Assembly: GCF_000758545.1 (NCBI RefSeq)
Contig: NZ_CP009279.1
Span: 3,782,001-3,846,000, forward strand
Direction: 5' to 3'
Length of the DNA stretch: 64,000 nucleotides
Origin: Paenibacillus sp. FSL H7-0737
Lineage (GTDB): Bacteria > Bacillota > Bacilli > Paenibacillales > Paenibacillaceae
The position numbers and the translations under genes were made by a program. Within the stretch, counting starts at the first letter, position 1. Every line of letters begins with the position of its first letter. Below the pieces are notes generated by a model. That model saw only the letters and a program-made list of their open reading frames with translations, had not been told where the DNA came from and did no database searches. Shown piece after piece: positions 1-8,755 of this stretch.

Positions 1-2049
1 CACCTCAGCAACAATCAACTCATTGTTATTAAACAGCCGTCCAACCTCTGACATCCCGGCCATTAGCGGGCCATTGATAATCTCCAAAGGTCCTGATTTG
101 GTAAGCGCCTCATTAAGGTCTGGAATAAGTCCTTCTTTGGTGCCTTCAACTACATATGAAGCCAGACGCTCTTCTAGTGACAGGTTAGAAATTTTCTCTT
201 TTTTCTCAACCTTTTTCCCTCGGAAGGCGGCTACAAAAGCAGCAAGCGTGTCGTCATTCGTATTATAAATTAATTCCTCCGCAAGACGACGGTCTTCAGC
301 AGGAATAGACGCATAACGTTCTACCTTCTCGGTATTTACGATCGCATAATCCAATCCAGCCTTAGTGCACTCATAGAGGAATACTGAATTCAGCACTTCA
401 CGTCCTGCTTCCGGTAATCCAAAGGAAACGTTGCTGATCCCCAAGATCGTATGAACACCTGGAAGTGCTTCTTTGATTAGACGAATCCCATCAATAGTTT
501 CTTTAGCAGAGCCAATATATTGTTCATCCCCGGTTCCTACAGGGAACACAAGCGTGTCGAAAATAAGGTCTTCTCCAGCTAATCCGTATTTGTTCACTAG
601 TAAGTCGTAGGAGCGTTTGGCAACTTCCAGTTTGTCCGTAGCCTTGATTGCTTGTCCTGTCTCATCAATCGTACCCACTACGATAGCTGCGCCATACTTA
701 TGAATCAATGGAGTGACCAGCTCAAATTTTTCTTCACCATCTTCAAGGTTAATGGAGTTAATTATCGCCTTACCTTGACAGTACTGTAATGCCAGATCAA
801 TAACCTTCGGATCGGTAGTATCGATCATCAAAGGAACTTTAACCTTTTTTACAACTAATTCTAGAAACAGCTTAATATCTTCAATCTCATCACGGTCCGG
901 ATCTTGCACGCAGACGTCGATAACTTGAGCACCACTCTTCACCTGTGCACGGGCAATTTCTGAGGCTTCCTCATATTTACCTTCGACGATAAGACGTTTA
1001 AACTTACGCGATCCTAATACATTCGTACGTTCACCAACCATGTATGGACGGTTGTCGTTCTCAATATAAATAGGTTCAATCCCAGAAAGTGCCGGCGGAT
1101 GATTTCCTGCAAGCGGACGTGGAGGGAATTGTGAAAGTGCCTCCGACATAGCACGGATATGTTCCGGTGTCGTTCCGCAACAACCTCCCGCAATGTTAAG
1201 CCATCCCTTTTCTGCAAACGCAGCAATTTTACGCGCAAGAGAATCAGGAGATTCATGATAATGCCCATTCTCATCTGGCAGTCCAGCGTTCGGATAACAA
1301 CTCACAGCCGCTGAAGAGATTGCAGAAAGTGAACGAATATGATCACGCATGAACTCTGGACCCGTCGCACAGTTCAGACCTATAGAGATAGGCTTCAGAT
1401 GTTCTAAAGAAATATAGAATGCTTCAATGTTCTGACCAGCAAGTGTGGTACCCATCGGCTCTATTGTTCCCGAAATCATCACTGGCAATTTGATACCCGT
1501 CTTCTCAAATGCATTTCGAATACCTATACTTCCAGCTTTCACGTTCAGCGTATCCTGAGAGGTCTCTAGCAATAACGCATCTACTTGACCATCAATCAAT
1601 GCCACTGCCTGTTCCTCGTAGCTATCAACGAGCTCTTGGAAAGTGACGCCTCCTGTAACAGAGAGTGTCTTTGTTGTAGGACCCATCGCACCTACGACAT
1701 AGCGGGGACGATCTGGTGTATCATATTTATCAACGGCATTGCGAGCTAGCTTTGCTGCAACCAGATTAATTTCACGAGCCCGCTGCGGAATATCATATTC
1801 AGCAAGTACAACAGACGTTGCACCAAATGTATTCGTTTCAATGAGATCAGCACCTGCTTCTAGATACTGCTCATGAATCGTCTGAATTACTTCTGGACGA
1901 GTTAATACTAGCATTTCATTACAGCCGTCCAATTCTTCCCCACCAAAATCCTCACCTGTCAGAGGCACCTGTTGGATCATTGTGCCCATTGCACCATCTA
2001 GAATTAATATTCTTTGTTGTAAGCTTTCCTCAAGTGTATATTTAGCCAA
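1..2049 (-). CDS. metH: Cobalamin-dependent methionine synthase, 5' part (cut by window edge)
   Basis: Catalyses methyl transfer from 5-methyltetrahydrofolate to homocysteine via cobalamin in the cytoplasm. The 683 codons present encode the N-terminal homocysteine-binding barrel, with the zinc-site motif [10 protein letters not shown] near residue 300 and the paired upstream Cys region, then the pterin-binding barrel ([26 protein letters not shown]), and the beginning of the cobalamin-binding cap. The reactivation domain is outside the window. I place the start at a TTG because a GGGGGG ribosome binding site lies 8 nt upstream; an in-frame ATG at 2073 lacks one. No SAM-box riboswitch is visible in the 115 nt upstream. 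Confidence 0.96.
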   Translation of the reverse strand, partial: MAKYTLEESLQQRILILDGAMGTMIQQVPLTGEDFGGEELDGCNEMLVLTRPEVIQTIHEQYLEAGADLIETNTFGATSVVLAEYDIPQRAREINLVAAKLARNAVDKYDTPDRPRYVVGAMGPTTKTLSVTGGVTFQELVDSYEEQAVALIDGQVDALLLETSQDTLNVKAGSIGIRNAFEKTGIKLPVMISGTIEPMGTTLAGQNIEAFYISLEHLKPISIGLNCATGPEFMRDHIRSLSAISSAAVSCYPNAGLPDENGHYHESPDSLARKIAAFAEKGWLNIAGGCCGTTPEHIRAMSEALSQFPPRPLAGNHPPALSGIEPIYIENDNRPYMVGERTNVLGSRKFKRLIVEGKYEEASEIARAQVKSGAQVIDVCVQDPDRDEIEDIKLFLELVVKKVKVPLMIDTTDPKVIDLALQYCQGKAIINSINLEDGEEKFELVTPLIHKYGAAIVVGTIDETGQAIKATDKLEVAKRSYDLLVNKYGLAGEDLIFDTLVFPVGTGDEQYIGSAKETIDGIRLIKEALPGVHTILGISNVSFGLPEAGREVLNSVFLYECTKAGLDYAIVNTEKVERYASIPAEDRRLAEELIYNTNDDTLAAFVAAFRGKKVEKKEKISNLSLEERLASYVVEGTKEGLIPDLNEALTKSGPLEIINGPLMAGMSEVGRLFNNNELIVAEV

Positions 2050-2163
2050 CGTATAGTCCCCCCAGTAAAACATTAGAGTAAGTTTAGCAGAATAAAGGAA
2101 TTTCGAAAAGCCTTCCTTTCCACTCTGCATTATCTGTAATCATAGGAATTGCTATTCTTTTAA

Positions 2164-2595
2164 TTATGGTTTTACAGAGAGTTCTTTATTAGGCATAGAA
2201 TGTTGAGTTCTAGCAGTTACGTGTGATGTAACAATATATTGTCCTTCTTTCGTTAGTGTTCCCTCTGCTTGATAGATTCCATCACTGACTAGCTTCCCTT
2301 TAAATTCAATTTTCTGTTCACTATCATCTTTACTCACAATTTCGAACAGAACCTCTTTCGCATCATCTACTGCCAAGTTGTCTTGCGTCACCACTGCTTC
2401 AAAGGTCACCTTCTGATTTACAACAACCTCTTCAGGATTCCAATGTAACTCGACCTTGATAGGTTCCATAGACATGTCCATGTTCATATTCATATTATGT
2501 ACGCCAGAATGTTTAGTTTGGTCTGATGAACATCCTCCCAATACTAAAAGTGTTGCACCTAATAATAAAGGAACTATTGTTCTTGAAATCTTCAT
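2164..2595 (-). CDS. FixH/YtkA-like lipoprotein
   Basis: 143-residue secreted lipoprotein: a lipid-anchoring signal peptide ending in LGGC, then a Met-rich stretch (MNMNMDMSM) and one beta-rich domain of the FixH/YtkA type (VELHWNPEEV...GIYQAEGTLTKEGQYIV). Proteins with this fold sit on the outer face of the membrane and are often near copper or cytochrome oxidase functions; the Met-rich segment would fit metal contact, but this is inference. It stands alone between metH and a HAD phosphatase, about 115 nt upstream of metH on the same strand. Start supported by a GGGAGG-type site before ATG. Confidence 0.75.
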   Translation of the reverse strand: MKISRTIVPLLLGATLLVLGGCSSDQTKHSGVHNMNMNMDMSMEPIKVELHWNPEEVVVNQKVTFEAVVTQDNLAVDDAKEVLFEIVSKDDSEQKIEFKGKLVSDGIYQAEGTLTKEGQYIVTSHVTARTQHSMPNKELSVKP

Positions 2596-2774
2596 TTAGA
2601 TTCCTCCCAGTCGAATTGATTACTAAGAATCTACCAATTCATGTTATACATTCTCCATCTATTATACACATTATTATTGGTTTTTCAGTATTTCGCATTA
2701 ATTCAGCTAAACTCTTGTGACTTAAATCATATACTAGTAAATCTCATCTATCATATTAAATATGATGTAGATAT

Positions 2775-2819
2775 AAAAAAGACAGCAAGTCTCCTAGATA
2801 CCTAGGAACTCACTGCCTT
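2775..2819 (-). terminator. Intrinsic terminator after the HAD gene
   Basis: Read on the minus strand, GGCAGTGAGT...CCTAG pairs with CTAGG...ACTTGCTGTC and is followed by six T. It lies just past the stop of the HAD gene at 2844, so it likely ends the leftward ynzC-HAD transcript. Confidence 0.7.
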
Positions 2820-2843
2820 CTTAAAGCTTAAATGAATGAAATT

Positions 2844-3629
2844 TTATAGAGATTGGACTAATGAAAGAAGCTCTCCAAGATGTTTGATTTCATAATCCGG
2901 CTGAATTTCCGGATCTGGCTGTTTGCCTTTTCTATTAATCCAAACTGTAGTCAAACCTGTTGCCAGCCCACCACGAATATCAGTTGTAAGCTTATCTCCG
3001 ACCATAACTCCTTGCTCAGGTGCAATATCTAAAAGTTCTAGGGCATGCAGAAAAATTTCCTTATCCGGCTTTCCTTTTCCGAAGCTTCCAGAAATCACGA
3101 TGTGATCAAAGAAAGGAACGATTTCAGGTACGCCATCTAGTTTCTCTTGTTGCAATGCAGGGCATCCATTAGTCAGAAGCAATAGCTTCACTTTTCCCTT
3201 CAGTTCTTCAAGCACCTGAATCGTTTCTTCATAGATGTAAGGTCGATTTCTACGCTCTGCTGCGAATTTGGCTGCTAATGTCTCAGCAAGAGCTTCGTCC
3301 TCTACACCAAGTGCTGCAAGACCACGACGCCATGCCTCTTTACGATATCCCGGTGCAAGCTGCTCCAATTGACGGAATTCCGGCTGTTCACCTGCAGTAA
3401 AGTTCCCCCAAAGTGCTTCAAACGGATTAATCCCAATCATCTTTGTAAACGGGTTCGTTTCGTAGGATTCATATAGTCCAATGGCTTCTTTACGCACCGC
3501 AAGTTCCAGTTCTTGTGGATCAATCGTATCCCCAGCGGCTTCACATGCAGAACGAAATGCTTCATTAACGCTCCGATCATCCCAGAGCAGTGTATCATCA
3601 AGGTCAAATAGTACGGCGGAAATTGGCAT
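2844..3629 (-). CDS. HAD-superfamily phosphatase (YjjG-like)
   Basis: 261-residue cytoplasmic haloacid-dehalogenase-type hydrolase. Motif I FDLDDTLLWD is at residues 8-17 with the nucleophile and acid Asp, motif II is LLLTNG, the Lys of motif III is in GSFGKGKPDKEIF, and motif IV is VGDKLTTDI. The helical cap between motifs I and II is C1-type, as in nucleotide or phosphoglycolate phosphatases, but the substrate cannot be read from sequence. It follows a membrane protein gene by 34 nt and probably shares a transcript with it and ynzC. A second family member lies at 51649-52320. Confidence 0.85.
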   Translation of the reverse strand: MPISAVLFDLDDTLLWDDRSVNEAFRSACEAAGDTIDPQELELAVRKEAIGLYESYETNPFTKMIGINPFEALWGNFTAGEQPEFRQLEQLAPGYRKEAWRRGLAALGVEDEALAETLAAKFAAERRNRPYIYEETIQVLEELKGKVKLLLLTNGCPALQQEKLDGVPEIVPFFDHIVISGSFGKGKPDKEIFLHALELLDIAPEQGVMVGDKLTTDIRGGLATGLTTVWINRKGKQPDPEIQPDYEIKHLGELLSLVQSL

Positions 3630-3662
3630 TACAGGTCTCCCTCTCCCATGGCTGGTTAATTT

Positions 3663-4190
3663 CTATTCGTGAACTACTTCAATTTGGTGAGCTTTTGCGA
3701 ATGCTTCCAGTCGAGTCCCCATTGCATTGGTATCATAACGATTCATAAGTCTGGTAAAAATCCATTTCGTGCGTTTGCCTTTATGCTTAATTACAACAGC
3801 TCCACGCGAAAGGATGATTTTCTCAATATCAGAAGCTGGCAGATAACGTTCGCGGTTGAATTTTATAGTAGATAGTCTAGCATTCTCTACCTTCAAGTAC
3901 GGACGTCGGAAGAACAGAAGTGCCGCTAGTAAGTAGTACAAAACGACTCCTAGCCAGTTCATAAGCATACCATTACCTTTGGCTTGGTCCACTGAACCAA
4001 TCATCCAAAACATAGTACCAAGCACTAATAACACTACTGGAAATGCAATGTTACGGCCTTTAAAGGTTTCGCTGTTCTTACCAGGAGATTTAGATTTAGA
4101 TGCGTAAATCGTTTCCTTCCCCTGTTTCTTTCTTTGCTTATTAATTTGCTGCGTGTTGCGTTGAACCATTCTTTCCCAAGAACGGGCCAT
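3663..4190 (-). CDS. Conserved two-helix membrane protein
   Basis: 175 residues. The first 45 are basic and polar (many Lys/Arg/Gln), then come two transmembrane helices (about 48-66 and 78-95), then a cytoplasmic domain of alternating beta strands (YLKVENARLSTIKF; IEKIILSRGAVVIKHKGK; WIFTRLMNRYD) that resembles PH-like bacterial membrane-associated domains. I do not recognise a named family. The gene sits 49 nt downstream of ynzC and 33 nt upstream of the HAD phosphatase, in apparent operon order. Start is an ATG with an AGGGGG site. Confidence 0.7.
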   Translation of the reverse strand: MARSWERMVQRNTQQINKQRKKQGKETIYASKSKSPGKNSETFKGRNIAFPVVLLVLGTMFWMIGSVDQAKGNGMLMNWLGVVLYYLLAALLFFRRPYLKVENARLSTIKFNRERYLPASDIEKIILSRGAVVIKHKGKRTKWIFTRLMNRYDTNAMGTRLEAFAKAHQIEVVHE

Positions 4191-4239
4191 ATGCGTTCCC
4201 CCTAGTCATCCAGTAATATCTATGAAAAGGAACAGGGTG

Positions 4240-4449
4240 TTAATGCTTACGCCCCTTGTTACCTTGTTCATGCTCATCATTATCGACCAATTCAATCGTA
4301 TTCAATTGTGCTCGGAAGTTATTGCGAATATTCCCCAAATAAATTTCACGAAGCTTGGCGCGTTCCGCCGTTTCCTCTTGATTAAGGCCTACGCTCTTCT
4401 GTTTGCGTGCCAATTCGTTAATACGCGCGACCAACTCATCAATATTCAA
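4240..4449 (-). CDS. ynzC: DUF896 / UPF0291 small protein YnzC
   Basis: 69-residue cytoplasmic protein of the UPF0291 (DUF896) family: helical hairpin MNIDELVARINELARKQK, then LNQEETAERAKLREIYL. The family is about 75 residues and in Bacillus subtilis is encoded in the SOS-inducible yneA-yneB-ynzC operon. Here it again follows yneA, without yneB, but a terminator hairpin at 4491-4531 separates the two, so its SOS control may be partial. Molecular role unknown. Preceded by a GGGGAGGG ribosome binding site. Confidence 0.9.
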   Translation of the reverse strand: MNIDELVARINELARKQKSVGLNQEETAERAKLREIYLGNIRNNFRAQLNTIELVDNDEHEQGNKGRKH

Positions 4450-4490
4450 AACTTTCCCTCCCCTTATAAATTAATTCTAACTCTGCCATG

Positions 4491-4531
4491 AGAAAAAGAG
4501 CTTGTCAAGGTTTACTCCCTGCAAGCTCTTC
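4491..4531 (-). terminator. Intrinsic terminator between yneA and ynzC
   Basis: On the minus strand AAGAGCTTG pairs with CAAGCTCTT and runs into TTTTCTC. It separates yneA from ynzC, unlike a simple yneA-ynzC operon. Confidence 0.7.
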
Positions 4532-4558
4532 ATGTCCTCTTATTATGTTCTTAGAATA

Positions 4559-4972
4559 TTAATATATAGGTAAAGTGAGAATATCTCCAGCATTAATCTG
4601 ATTACCTTTAATGCCATTGAATTTTTTAATTCCTTCTATATATACAGCCGTTTTCATATCAGAAGGTTTATTCTCAAGAGCAATACTCCAAAGTGTATCT
4701 CCACGTTCAACCACTACGCGCTTCTCATCCTTCATTAAAGTAGTAGATCCTGCAAATACATTACCTACTACTGTAAGTCCTGATAGTACGAGCACAATGA
4801 TCAATGTTAGTTTAATAACAAAATCTCTACGGAACAAACGCATCAAGCCTTCAAGCAAAAGCTCTGTAATCTCTTTAATCTGAGCTGAATAACGGGTAAT
4901 AGGATTATGTCCTAAAGATTCAACCACTGGGGCTTTATCGTAGATGCTGCGGTATGTACTGTATTTTAACAT
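4559..4972 (-). CDS. yneA: SOS cell-division suppressor YneA (LysM protein)
   Basis: 137 residues: a cytoplasmic N-terminal stretch, one transmembrane helix (about 55-75, VIKLTLIIVLVLSGLTVV), and a C-terminal LysM domain (VVERGDTLWSIALENKP...INAGDILTLP) that would sit outside on peptidoglycan. YneA delays septation during DNA damage. The family is usually nearer 100 residues, so the N-terminal extension is long. Start ATG at 4972 is chosen because of GGAGGGTG upstream; a longer frame to 5041 would run into the LexA-controlled promoter. It is transcribed divergently from lexA. Confidence 0.92.
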   Translation of the reverse strand: MLKYSTYRSIYDKAPVVESLGHNPITRYSAQIKEITELLLEGLMRLFRRDFVIKLTLIIVLVLSGLTVVGNVFAGSTTLMKDEKRVVVERGDTLWSIALENKPSDMKTAVYIEGIKKFNGIKGNQINAGDILTLPIY

Positions 4973-5012
4973 GAATATCACCCTCCAAACACTTGTTCTT
5001 ACTTTTGAAATT

Positions 5013-5041
5013 ATAATAACACGAACATGTGTTTTGTTCAA
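5013..5041 (-). promoter_or_regulatory. yneA promoter with overlapping LexA box
   Basis: On the minus strand TTGAAC (5041-5036), a 17-nt spacer and TATTAT (5018-5013) form a sigma-A promoter. The spacer holds a LexA (DinR) box, CGAACATGTGTTTT on the plus strand at 5022-5035, which matches the CGAAC-N4-GTTCG consensus except the right end. Confidence 0.8.
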
Positions 5042-5050
5042 TACTATTTT

Positions 5051-5064
5051 AGAACAATTGTTCT
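5051..5064. promoter_or_regulatory. LexA (SOS) box, perfect palindrome
   Basis: AGAACAATTGTTCT contains GAAC-N4-GTTC with full dyad symmetry. It lies just upstream of the yneA -35, between the two divergent promoters, and could control both. Confidence 0.85.
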
Positions 5065-5205
5065 CTTTTTTTCAGAGGTTAATATTTACCATATTCTTCA
5101 TATAAAGAATCACTCTTATTGTTTAGATGAAGGAAACGCAATCAATACAAGACTACCATTTATTAACTCTTTCGAATTAATATTTATAATAGTTAGAACT
5201 TATGT

Positions 5206-5234
5206 TTGTGCGAACGGTAGTTCTATGTTATAAT
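5206..5234 (+). promoter_or_regulatory. lexA promoter with LexA box (autoregulation)
   Basis: TTGTGC, a 17-nt spacer and TATAAT precede lexA. The spacer carries CGAACGGTAGTTCT (5211-5224), a GAAC-N4-GTTC box, consistent with autorepression. Confidence 0.82.
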
Positions 5235-5267
5235 TTTCCCAAACATTACTATATGGGGTTGATTCCA

Positions 5268-5894
5268 ATGTCAAAGATTTCAAGTCGCCAGCTGGCGATC
5301 CTGGAATTTATACGTAGCGAAGTCCGCAGCAAGGGTTATCCTCCTTCCGTCCGGGAGATTGGAGAAGCTGTTGGTCTTGCTTCCAGCTCCACAGTTCACG
5401 GTCATTTAGATCGGCTAGAGAAGAAGGGACTTATCCGTCGAGATCCAACGAAGCCTCGTGCGATAGAATTGCTTGGCCAAGAGGATTCCGAGAATGTCCA
5501 TCATTTCGCGCAAACCGTCGCTCGCATTCCTGTCGTAGGTAAGGTTACCGCCGGGGTTCCTATCACTGCTACTGAGAATATTGAAGACTACTTCCCGCTT
5601 CCAACTCACTATGTTGGAGATAACAAAGTATTTATGTTATCGGTTCAAGGTGACAGTATGGTCGAAGCTGGGATTATGAATGGCGACTATGTTATTGTTC
5701 GTCAACAACAAACGGCTGATAACGGAGATATCGTTGTAGCTATGACCGAAGAAGATGAAGCAACCGTTAAGACTTTTTATAAAGAACGTGATCATATACG
5801 TCTTCAGCCGGAGAATCCGGCGTACGAGCCTCTTCGCCTTAATCGCGTGACCATTCTCGGCAGAGTTATCGGATTATTTCGAGATATCCACTAA
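5268..5894 (+). CDS. lexA: SOS repressor LexA
   Basis: 208-residue transcriptional repressor and self-cleaving protease of the SOS response. Residues 1-65 form the winged helix ([19 protein letters not shown] is the recognition region). The Ala-Gly cleavage site is in KVTAGVP (about 93-99), the catalytic Ser is in QGDSMVEAG (about 130), and the catalytic Lys is in ATVKTFYK (about 168). Start ATG is 7 nt after GGGGTTGA; an upstream in-frame ATG at 5202 lies before the promoter -10 and is rejected. Cleavage on RecA activation would derepress lexA itself and yneA. Confidence 0.98.
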   Translation: MSKISSRQLAILEFIRSEVRSKGYPPSVREIGEAVGLASSSTVHGHLDRLEKKGLIRRDPTKPRAIELLGQEDSENVHHFAQTVARIPVVGKVTAGVPITATENIEDYFPLPTHYVGDNKVFMLSVQGDSMVEAGIMNGDYVIVRQQQTADNGDIVVAMTEEDEATVKTFYKERDHIRLQPENPAYEPLRLNRVTILGRVIGLFRDIH

Positions 5895-5915
5895 GTATGC
5901 ACTCCTACCAAGCGA

Positions 5916-5951
5916 AAACGGATACCGCCCTTTAAAGGACGGTATCCGTTT
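5916..5951. terminator. Hairpin after lexA
   Basis: AAACGGATACCG and CGGTATCCGTTT form a long perfect stem around a CCTTTAAAGG core, just after the lexA stop. The T tract is short, so it may be a processing or weak termination structure. Confidence 0.55.
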
Positions 5952-6010
5952 CTACGAGAAGTATAAGGATAGGGTATATCGTAAAAATATATACTTTCTT
6001 TTATTTTTTT

Positions 6011-6045
6011 AAAAGCTGTTCTGCAAATGCAGAACAGCTTTTTTA
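6011..6045. terminator. Strong bidirectional terminator
   Basis: AAAAGCTGTTCTGC, loop AAAT, GCAGAACAGCTTTTTT. Perfect 13-bp stem with T runs on both strands, downstream of lexA. Confidence 0.9.
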
Positions 6046-6167
6046 TTGTTATCAAACTCCATTTATCAATTACAGAACATTTATTCTTATGGGCTAAAAT
6101 GACCATTTTTAATGAATAACCGTTTAGGCATCCTCCTCATATCTTAATTAGAAAGGAGTGTTGCACA

Positions 6168-6506
6168 ATGCCAAATTACCGGATTATAGTTGATCTGACG
6201 CAGCGTATGCTTTATCTTCTTGATAACGACATTGTGATCAGGGGCTTCCCAGTCGGAATCGGTAAAATGTTAACTCAATCACCACTCGGTGAATTCACAA
6301 TCATTAACAAACAACCCGATCCAGGTGGTCCATTTGGGGTCTTTTGGATGGGTCTATCTAAGCCTCACTATGGGATACATGGAAATAATGATCCCTCATC
6401 CATAGGGCACGAAGTATCCCACGGTTGTATTCGTATGTACAATGAAGATGTGTTAGCACTAGCTGCGATTGTTCCGATTGGAACACGAGTAACGATCAGG
6501 AATTAA
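6168..6506 (+). CDS. L,D-transpeptidase (YkuD domain)
   Basis: 112-residue protein consisting of one YkuD catalytic domain, with HGNN at residues 71-74 and the active-site motif SHGCIRM at 84-90 (nucleophile Cys87). Such enzymes make 3-3 cross-links in peptidoglycan. There is no LysM domain, no signal peptide and no transmembrane helix, so it is the minimal form found in many Bacillales; how it reaches the wall is not evident. The start is 8 nt after AAAGGAGTG, and a terminator follows directly, so it is monocistronic. Confidence 0.92.
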   Translation: MPNYRIIVDLTQRMLYLLDNDIVIRGFPVGIGKMLTQSPLGEFTIINKQPDPGGPFGVFWMGLSKPHYGIHGNNDPSSIGHEVSHGCIRMYNEDVLALAAIVPIGTRVTIRN

Positions 6507-6522
6507 ATCTATCTCTATAGAT

Positions 6523-6568
6523 AAACACGCCTCACTCATGGTTCAATGGAGGAGGCGTGTTTGTATTT
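6523..6568 (+). terminator. Terminator after the L,D-transpeptidase
   Basis: AAACACGCCTC pairs with GAGGCGTGTTT across an 18-nt loop, followed by TTTGTATTT. Confidence 0.7.
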
Positions 6569-6655
6569 ATGTATTTTTGATGACCTAATAGGAATTATGT
6601 GGTTATATGTCGAATAATGTTAACAGGATTTCAAATTGAAAGGAAGTGTCTCGTT

Positions 6656-7036
6656 TTGAACAACTCAAAAATTAGAACCCTCGTCGATTTTAAAGTCGAT
6701 GCACTTGTTAAACTCTCTGGCTTATTGTTAAATAACGATCAAGCGAGTGGAAAAAAAGTAAATTTACTCACCTCATTCGGCAGTATTCAAGGGACCATCT
6801 CCCCTTCCACCTCCAATAAAGAGGATGTTTTTGACTTAAAATCTCTAATGGATGATGTCATTGTAGATGAATACATATCTTATTTAGGTGCGGAACATCC
6901 CGATAAAAATTTCAGCTATAACTTTGTAGTCCTTAATGATGTTTCTGTAAGACCCTATACTCACTATGAATCTCCGATCGAATACAAACAGCTAATTGTT
7001 TATACTGATCAAATCACAGCCTTCAATTTCTTATGA
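6656..7036 (+). CDS. Hypothetical protein, 126 residues
   Basis: I do not recognise the family. The product is a soluble alpha/beta protein without signal peptide, ending in a run of strands (YNFVVLNDVSVRPY; QLIVYTDQITAFNFL). A TTG at 6656 is preferred as start because AAAGGAAGTG precedes it by 7 nt; the frame is open to an ATG at 6599 that has no ribosome binding site. It is followed by nested hairpins (7060-7141) and is probably an independent unit of this accessory segment. Confidence 0.55.
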   Translation: MNNSKIRTLVDFKVDALVKLSGLLLNNDQASGKKVNLLTSFGSIQGTISPSTSNKEDVFDLKSLMDDVIVDEYISYLGAEHPDKNFSYNFVVLNDVSVRPYTHYESPIEYKQLIVYTDQITAFNFL

Positions 7037-7059
7037 TTTTGACATATTTATTTTAAAAA

Positions 7060-7141
7060 CCTCTCATCAGCACTCCAGCAGTTGCCACAATTTTGCACTC
7101 AGCTCGCAAAATCGGCAGATCTCTGGGTGCTTTCTCTTTTT
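7060..7141 (+). terminator. Nested hairpins with T-rich tail
   Basis: AGCACTCCAG pairs with CTGGGTGCT over a long interval that contains a smaller ATTTTGC/GCAAAAT hairpin, and TTTCTCTTTTT follows. Plausible terminator of the preceding gene. Confidence 0.45.
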
Positions 7142-7269
7142 CTAATCAATAGTCGTTTCCTAAATTCCCACGATTTTCGCTCTTAACAGATACTAGTAGA
7201 GTGAATTCAGGCATATCTTTCAATAAGCAATAAATCTTGCTCTACTGAGATCATTGGAGGTGTGATTAC

Positions 7270-7848
7270 ATGCTGATTTTCTTGATGTATATGTTTGCCA
7301 TTGTAGGAGGAATTTTAATTCTAAGTGCCGTTATTATAGAATTAAAAAAACTATCTACTTCTTCTGAACTTTCTAAGCTGTTAAACGCAACCTCATCTTT
7401 TAATATTATATTCACCAAAACATTCATTCCGCCCAATCAATCTCACTTGATCGCCCTTAATGAACCTTATAAAAAAATAGCAATAGGTACCAGCAATCCA
7501 AAAACAAGCAAAAAAGCAATAGCAAAGCTTTACTCGTTCGACAATATAATGGGATCAGAGATTGTTGTTAACGCACTAACCCTTTCAAAAGTATCTAAAC
7601 GACAACAAAACAGCAAATCAACTGCTTCAAGTGCGGATATTAATGTGCTTAATAACGTTGACGAAGAGGCTGATGTTATCGAGGAACTTACGCTTAAAAT
7701 ATACATGAACAGCAATGAAATACCTGTGTATAGTATTTCCTTCTTGCCAGGCTTACTGCCCATTCAACAATCCGATAATCAGTACAAAGAAGCTTACTCC
7801 CAAGTCCAACAATTACATGCGTTCTTCAGGTCGATCGTATCCGAATAA
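7270..7848 (+). CDS. Membrane-anchored hypothetical protein, 192 residues
   Basis: One N-terminal transmembrane helix (residues 2-23, with little charge before it), then a basic segment and a soluble domain with predicted strands (NIIFTKTFIPP; KIAIGTSN; EELTLKIYMNSNEIPVYSISFLPG). Family not recognised. The start has GGAGGTGTGAT 5 nt upstream, which strongly supports it as a real gene. A G-rich hairpin at 7925-7952 may terminate it. Confidence 0.6.
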   Translation: MLIFLMYMFAIVGGILILSAVIIELKKLSTSSELSKLLNATSSFNIIFTKTFIPPNQSHLIALNEPYKKIAIGTSNPKTSKKAIAKLYSFDNIMGSEIVVNALTLSKVSKRQQNSKSTASSADINVLNNVDEEADVIEELTLKIYMNSNEIPVYSISFLPGLLPIQQSDNQYKEAYSQVQQLHAFFRSIVSE

Positions 7849-7972
7849 ATGCCCCCCTTCCACCTCTGATTACTTCACTTTACTTTACCCAATTAGAAAT
7901 TTTGAAAACCTTAAGGAAAGACAAAAAACGGTCCTTTTGGGGGGGCCGTTTTCGCTGCATCCAACATTCATT

Positions 7973-8755
7973 TTAAAATTGCACACTAAATCCGTTAAAT
8001 TGGTGAATGCCCGTACCATGAGCGACAAGATCCCGTTCACGTAATTCACGAACTGCCTTCATAACCTCTTGCAAAATAGATGGATCTAGACCCAACGTAT
8101 TATGAGAGCCAAATATTTGTGATACACCTGGAATTTTTGCAATTTTTTCTAATGAAGCCACTAAATCAACAGGACTAGTAGAGGGGTAAAAAGCATAAAT
8201 TGGCGTAACATCATACAATAAATCCCCTGTAAACAGATACCCGTTCGCATGATCAAAGATGCTAATATGTCCTGGCGAATGACCCGGTGTGTGGTAAATT
8301 TCTAATCTACGCCCGCCTAAATCAAGCACATCTCCCTCTCGCAATAGAGCTGTTGGTTTCCCTTGATAAGGTGTATACGTATTAGGATCAAACGTCTCAG
8401 GAACAGGAAGAGTAATATCTCGGCTCATATCTTTTCTGATCTGGGCAAGGGACAAACCTCGTATTCCATTAATCAGCCAATCCTCATCCTCTTTATGAAC
8501 ATAGATCGTCTCAAATTGTCCATGACTGCCAATATGATCTGCATGCACATGCGTAGTGATGACAGCGATAGGTAAATCCGTTAACTGATCCGTTATTCTT
8601 TTTATATTATCGATGCCTAATCCCGTATCAATCAACACCGCTTGTTCTTTCCCTAACAACAAAAAAGAGTGCACCTTTTCCCAATGTCCATATTCACTGA
8701 TTGCATAAGTAATTGGATCAATTTTCGTGACTGTGAACCATCGATCTTGAATCAA
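7973..8755 (-). CDS. Metallo-beta-lactamase-fold hydrolase
   Basis: 260-residue cytoplasmic hydrolase of the glyoxalase II/MBL fold. The metal motif THVHADHIGSH (HxHxDH) is near residue 75, with further ligands in TPGHSPGHIS, FTGDLLYD and GSHN. The TTG start is chosen because GGAGG lies 7 nt upstream and the codon overlaps the stop of the cupin gene (TTGA), a typical translationally coupled junction; an ATG 24 nt earlier overlaps further into the cupin gene. The substrate is unknown; coupling to a cupin suggests a small-molecule pathway. Confidence 0.85.
   Translation of the reverse strand: MIQDRWFTVTKIDPITYAISEYGHWEKVHSFLLLGKEQAVLIDTGLGIDNIKRITDQLTDLPIAVITTHVHADHIGSHGQFETIYVHKEDEDWLINGIRGLSLAQIRKDMSRDITLPVPETFDPNTYTPYQGKPTALLREGDVLDLGGRRLEIYHTPGHSPGHISIFDHANGYLFTGDLLYDVTPIYAFYPSTSPVDLVASLEKIAKIPGVSQIFGSHNTLGLDPSILQEVMKAVRELRERDLVAHGTGIHQFNGFSVQF

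Noticed and set aside
2050..2163. SAM riboswitch or T-box before metH
   Set aside because: Searched for the conserved S-box and T-box cores and terminator; none seen in this short interval.
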